This document shows, in pieces, positions 59,224-61,020 of a stretch of 61,020 bases of DNA (within the stretch, counting starts at the first letter, position 1; each line of letters opens with the position of its first letter). The position numbers and the translations under genes were made by a program. The DNA is taken from positions 1 to 61,020 of the forward strand of contig CANSSJ010000004.1 of the NCBI GenBank assembly GCA_947649625.1, in the 5' to 3' direction. This DNA comes from an uncultured Bacillota bacterium. GTDB taxonomy: Bacteria > Bacillota > Clostridia > Oscillospirales > Oscillospiraceae. The notes below the pieces were generated by a model that was given only the letters and a program-made list of their open reading frames with translations, did no database searches and had not been told where the DNA came from.

Positions 59224-60602
59224 CTGGCAACGCTCCTTCCCCTGTGCTTATCCTGAGTTCGGCCCATGCGCTGGGCCTGCATCTCCTGTTCCAGCTTTAA
59301 GTTCTCTTTCAGCCTATCGCTCCGGGAGAGTACACCTTCGGCAGTTTTGATATCCTGTCGGCAAATGGCCATCGCCGCCGTCAGCCGGTCACGCTGGGCC
59401 TTGATTTGGGCGATCTCCGCCCCATCATCACAGCGGCGCAGGCGGTTATAGCATCTCTGGCGGGCGACTCCCAACTCTTTCATTTCGGCCTGTTTTCCGC
59501 CGATAAAGTCTGCAACAGCTTCCGCTGTGTCCAGCTTTTCCCGGCAAATCAACTGTGTCTGTCGGCTGATAGTGTCCAGGCGGCGGCACTCCTCCCGCAG
59601 CTCCGGAGAGAGCGGACGGTGGCTGCTCCCTTTCGGCAGGATGCCCAGGCAGTAGCAATAGTGGAGATACAGGCCCCGGAAACCGCCGACCTTCTTCACT
59701 GTGCTGAAAGAGTCTTTTAACTGTAAGTGCCTGGGTTGTGGCCGCTGGATGTGGACAGGCTTGTACCGCTGATAGCCCAGGTCATAGGCGTACCGCTGGC
59801 GGTTTTCCTTAATGCGCTCCTGGAGGGCTGGGAGGTCATAGTCCTCCCCCAGCCGGTACAGTCGCACCGCCTTTTTGCTCCCGATCTGCCGCAGGGTGGC
59901 GTACTTGTGGGCGGGGTTGGCGTCCAGTTCGTAGCCCTGCTCCCGGAGGGCTTTCCGCAGGTCGTTGCCGTCCACGCTGACCTTGAGGGCGGCGTCCAGG
60001 GCCTCCCGCATCAGGTTGTACTGGGTGGGTTCGCCGTTCTTTTCAGCAAAGTAAATGCTCCGGGGCGTTTTTCCTTTCGGATTTTTGATGGTGGAAAGCT
60101 GGTATTCCTTGCATAAATCGTCCGATAACTGGCGAAACTGATAGTAGGCCCGCTTGCCGCAGTTGAATTTTCTGCCGTCCCACAGGCCCACGGAATTGAC
60201 GACAAAGTGGTTATGATAGGTGCCGGTGTTGAAGTGGGTGGCAACAAGCACCTGATAATCATCGCCCCACATCCGCTTTGCCAGTTCCACCCCAAGTTGG
60301 TGGCACAGCTCCGGGGTGACTTCGCCGGGTTTGAAGCTCTGATAGGCATGATAGGCCACGTTACCGCCGGTTTTGCCAAACCGCTCCTTGACTGCCTGCA
60401 TTTCCTGAAAGGCGGTGTCCCGGTTGCAGTTCACGCCGGTGACGAACATAACCCGTTCCTCACCCTCAACGGTCTTTTCCCTGTTGTCGGCGTAATGGAG
60501 AACTTTTTGTAAATCTGAGTAAATGGTCTTATCCGGGTTTTGGGCGTAATCCACCACACGGGCCAGGCTGTCCTTGACAGGCCAGATTTTAGTTACTGCC
60601 AT
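59211..60602 (-). CDS. Relaxase/mobilization protein (MobA-type)
   Basis: The protein has 463 residues. The first 190 residues are a relaxase domain, with Tyr candidates near the start (VVDYAQNPDKTIYSD) and the histidine motif HFNTGTYHNHFVVN. It nicks the element's oriT and leads the strand to a recipient, using a helper conjugation system. I start at ATG 60602; GAGGAAACGG lies upstream. It overlaps mobC by 14 bases. Confidence 0.85.
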   Translation of the reverse strand: MAVTKIWPVKDSLARVVDYAQNPDKTIYSDLQKVLHYADNREKTVEGEERVMFVTGVNCNRDTAFQEMQAVKERFGKTGGNVAYHAYQSFKPGEVTPELCHQLGVELAKRMWGDDYQVLVATHFNTGTYHNHFVVNSVGLWDGRKFNCGKRAYYQFRQLSDDLCKEYQLSTIKNPKGKTPRSIYFAEKNGEPTQYNLMREALDAALKVSVDGNDLRKALREQGYELDANPAHKYATLRQIGSKKAVRLYRLGEDYDLPALQERIKENRQRYAYDLGYQRYKPVHIQRPQPRHLQLKDSFSTVKKVGGFRGLYLHYCYCLGILPKGSSHRPLSPELREECRRLDTISRQTQLICREKLDTAEAVADFIGGKQAEMKELGVARQRCYNRLRRCDDGAEIAQIKAQRDRLTAAMAICRQDIKTAEGVLSRSDRLKENLKLEQEMQAQRMGRTQDKHRGRSVARWTR

Positions 60603-60894
60603 CGTCCGTTTCCTCACTGGTATAAGCCGTCAGAATCAGCCCCGCCAACTCGTCCAGTTGGGCCGCTGTCCGCTCCATCGGCTGGGTGGTGAGATTATCC
60701 CGCAGGACGTTTACCTGCTGATAGAGGGTCTGGAATCGCTGGCGGGGGAACGCCGCCGCAGGTTTCCCCGTGCCTACCCGCCGGAGATACCCGGACAGGG
60801 ACAGGCCGCACCGTCTGGCCTGACGCTCCAGCTTCCGCTTTTCCTGCTCAGTCACTCGCACTTGGATGGCTGTCGTTCTCTTTCTGTCGGTCAT
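60589..60894 (-). CDS. mobC: MobC-like relaxosome protein
   Basis: The protein has 101 residues. An RHH-like start (TAIQVRVTEQEKRKLERQARRCGLSLSGYLRR) is typical of MobC, which helps the relaxase open oriT. ATG 60894 has AAAGGAGCGG upstream. It precedes and overlaps the relaxase gene. Confidence 0.8.
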   Translation of the reverse strand: MTDRKRTTAIQVRVTEQEKRKLERQARRCGLSLSGYLRRVGTGKPAAAFPRQRFQTLYQQVNVLRDNLTTQPMERTAAQLDELAGLILTAYTSEETDDGSN

Positions 60895-61020
60895 GCTGAT
60901 CCGCTCCTTTCTGGCCGGGGTTACAGGGGCAGAGCCCCTTTCGGCGCAAAGCGCCGCCCGCTTTGGGGGTGCCCCCGGCAACACAAAAGCTATGCTCGCT
61001 ACCCCACAAGACAGGGCTGC
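60895..61020. other. Candidate oriT region upstream of mobC
   Basis: Several hairpins lie here (AGGGGC-AGA-GCCCCT; GGCGC-AAA-GCGCC; GGGGGTGCCCCC). In small mobilizable elements the oriT lies just before mobC. No nick site was identified. The window ends inside this region. Confidence 0.4.

Overview
The window is GC-rich DNA from an anaerobic, spore-forming Firmicute. The best fit is an Oscillospiraceae relative of Flavonifractor, Lawsonibacter or Intestinimonas. The reasons are a germination protease gene (gpr), a clostridial set of ribosomal-protein operons, AGGAGG-type ribosome sites, TTGACA/TATAAT promoters and many small ribbon-helix-helix and XRE regulators. The genus is inferred from overall character; no search was run.

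Layout. 1-7 kb: end of rpoA, rplQ, an amidohydrolase, a small RHH gene pair, an ABC-F ATPase, prfB, a holin-like type I toxin-antitoxin locus, small genes and an AIM24-family protein. 7-14 kb: lepA, an XRE regulator, pta with a duplicated 3' end, and two radical-SAM enzymes. 14-20.5 kb: a flavoprotein, a metallo-hydrolase, a cluster of DnaA-box-like sites, mnmE and a GntR-ABC exporter operon. 20.5-29.4 kb: a five-gene leftward operon headed by a 1598-residue fusion protein (HD hydrolase, helical repeats, NadD-like nucleotidyltransferase, a probable acyltransferase-like part, and a phosphoribosyltransferase-like part), followed by a membrane-anchored protein, a dehydrogenase-like protein, a flavodoxin-like oxidoreductase and an unknown. 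29.5-30.4 kb: an Fst/par-like type I toxin-antitoxin locus and another small RNA. 30.4-44 kb: YihY, rpsT/gpr, an ABC-2/zinc-ribbon operon, a Bce-like exporter, a MATE pump, and rpsF-ssb-rpsR. 44-53 kb: DnaD- and DnaC-like replication proteins, an AT-richer immunity/nuclease cassette, lspA behind a structured leader, an RluD-type pseudouridine synthase, and an isoleucine T-box that reads through two small genes into ileS. 53-57 kb: RHH genes, rpsO, pnp and a divergent XRE pair. 57-61 kb: one end of a Tn4451-like mobilizable element (serine recombinase, TnpW, relaxase, MobC).

The most notable signal is a roughly 125-nt RNA-like element present twice, directly after rpoA and directly after rpsO. 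The two copies share loop and linker sequences, while most of their stems differ by changes that keep pairing. Other strong candidates are the 1598-residue fusion and its operon, two antisense-regulated small-toxin loci, and the lspA leader RNA. No rRNA, tRNA or CRISPR array was seen.
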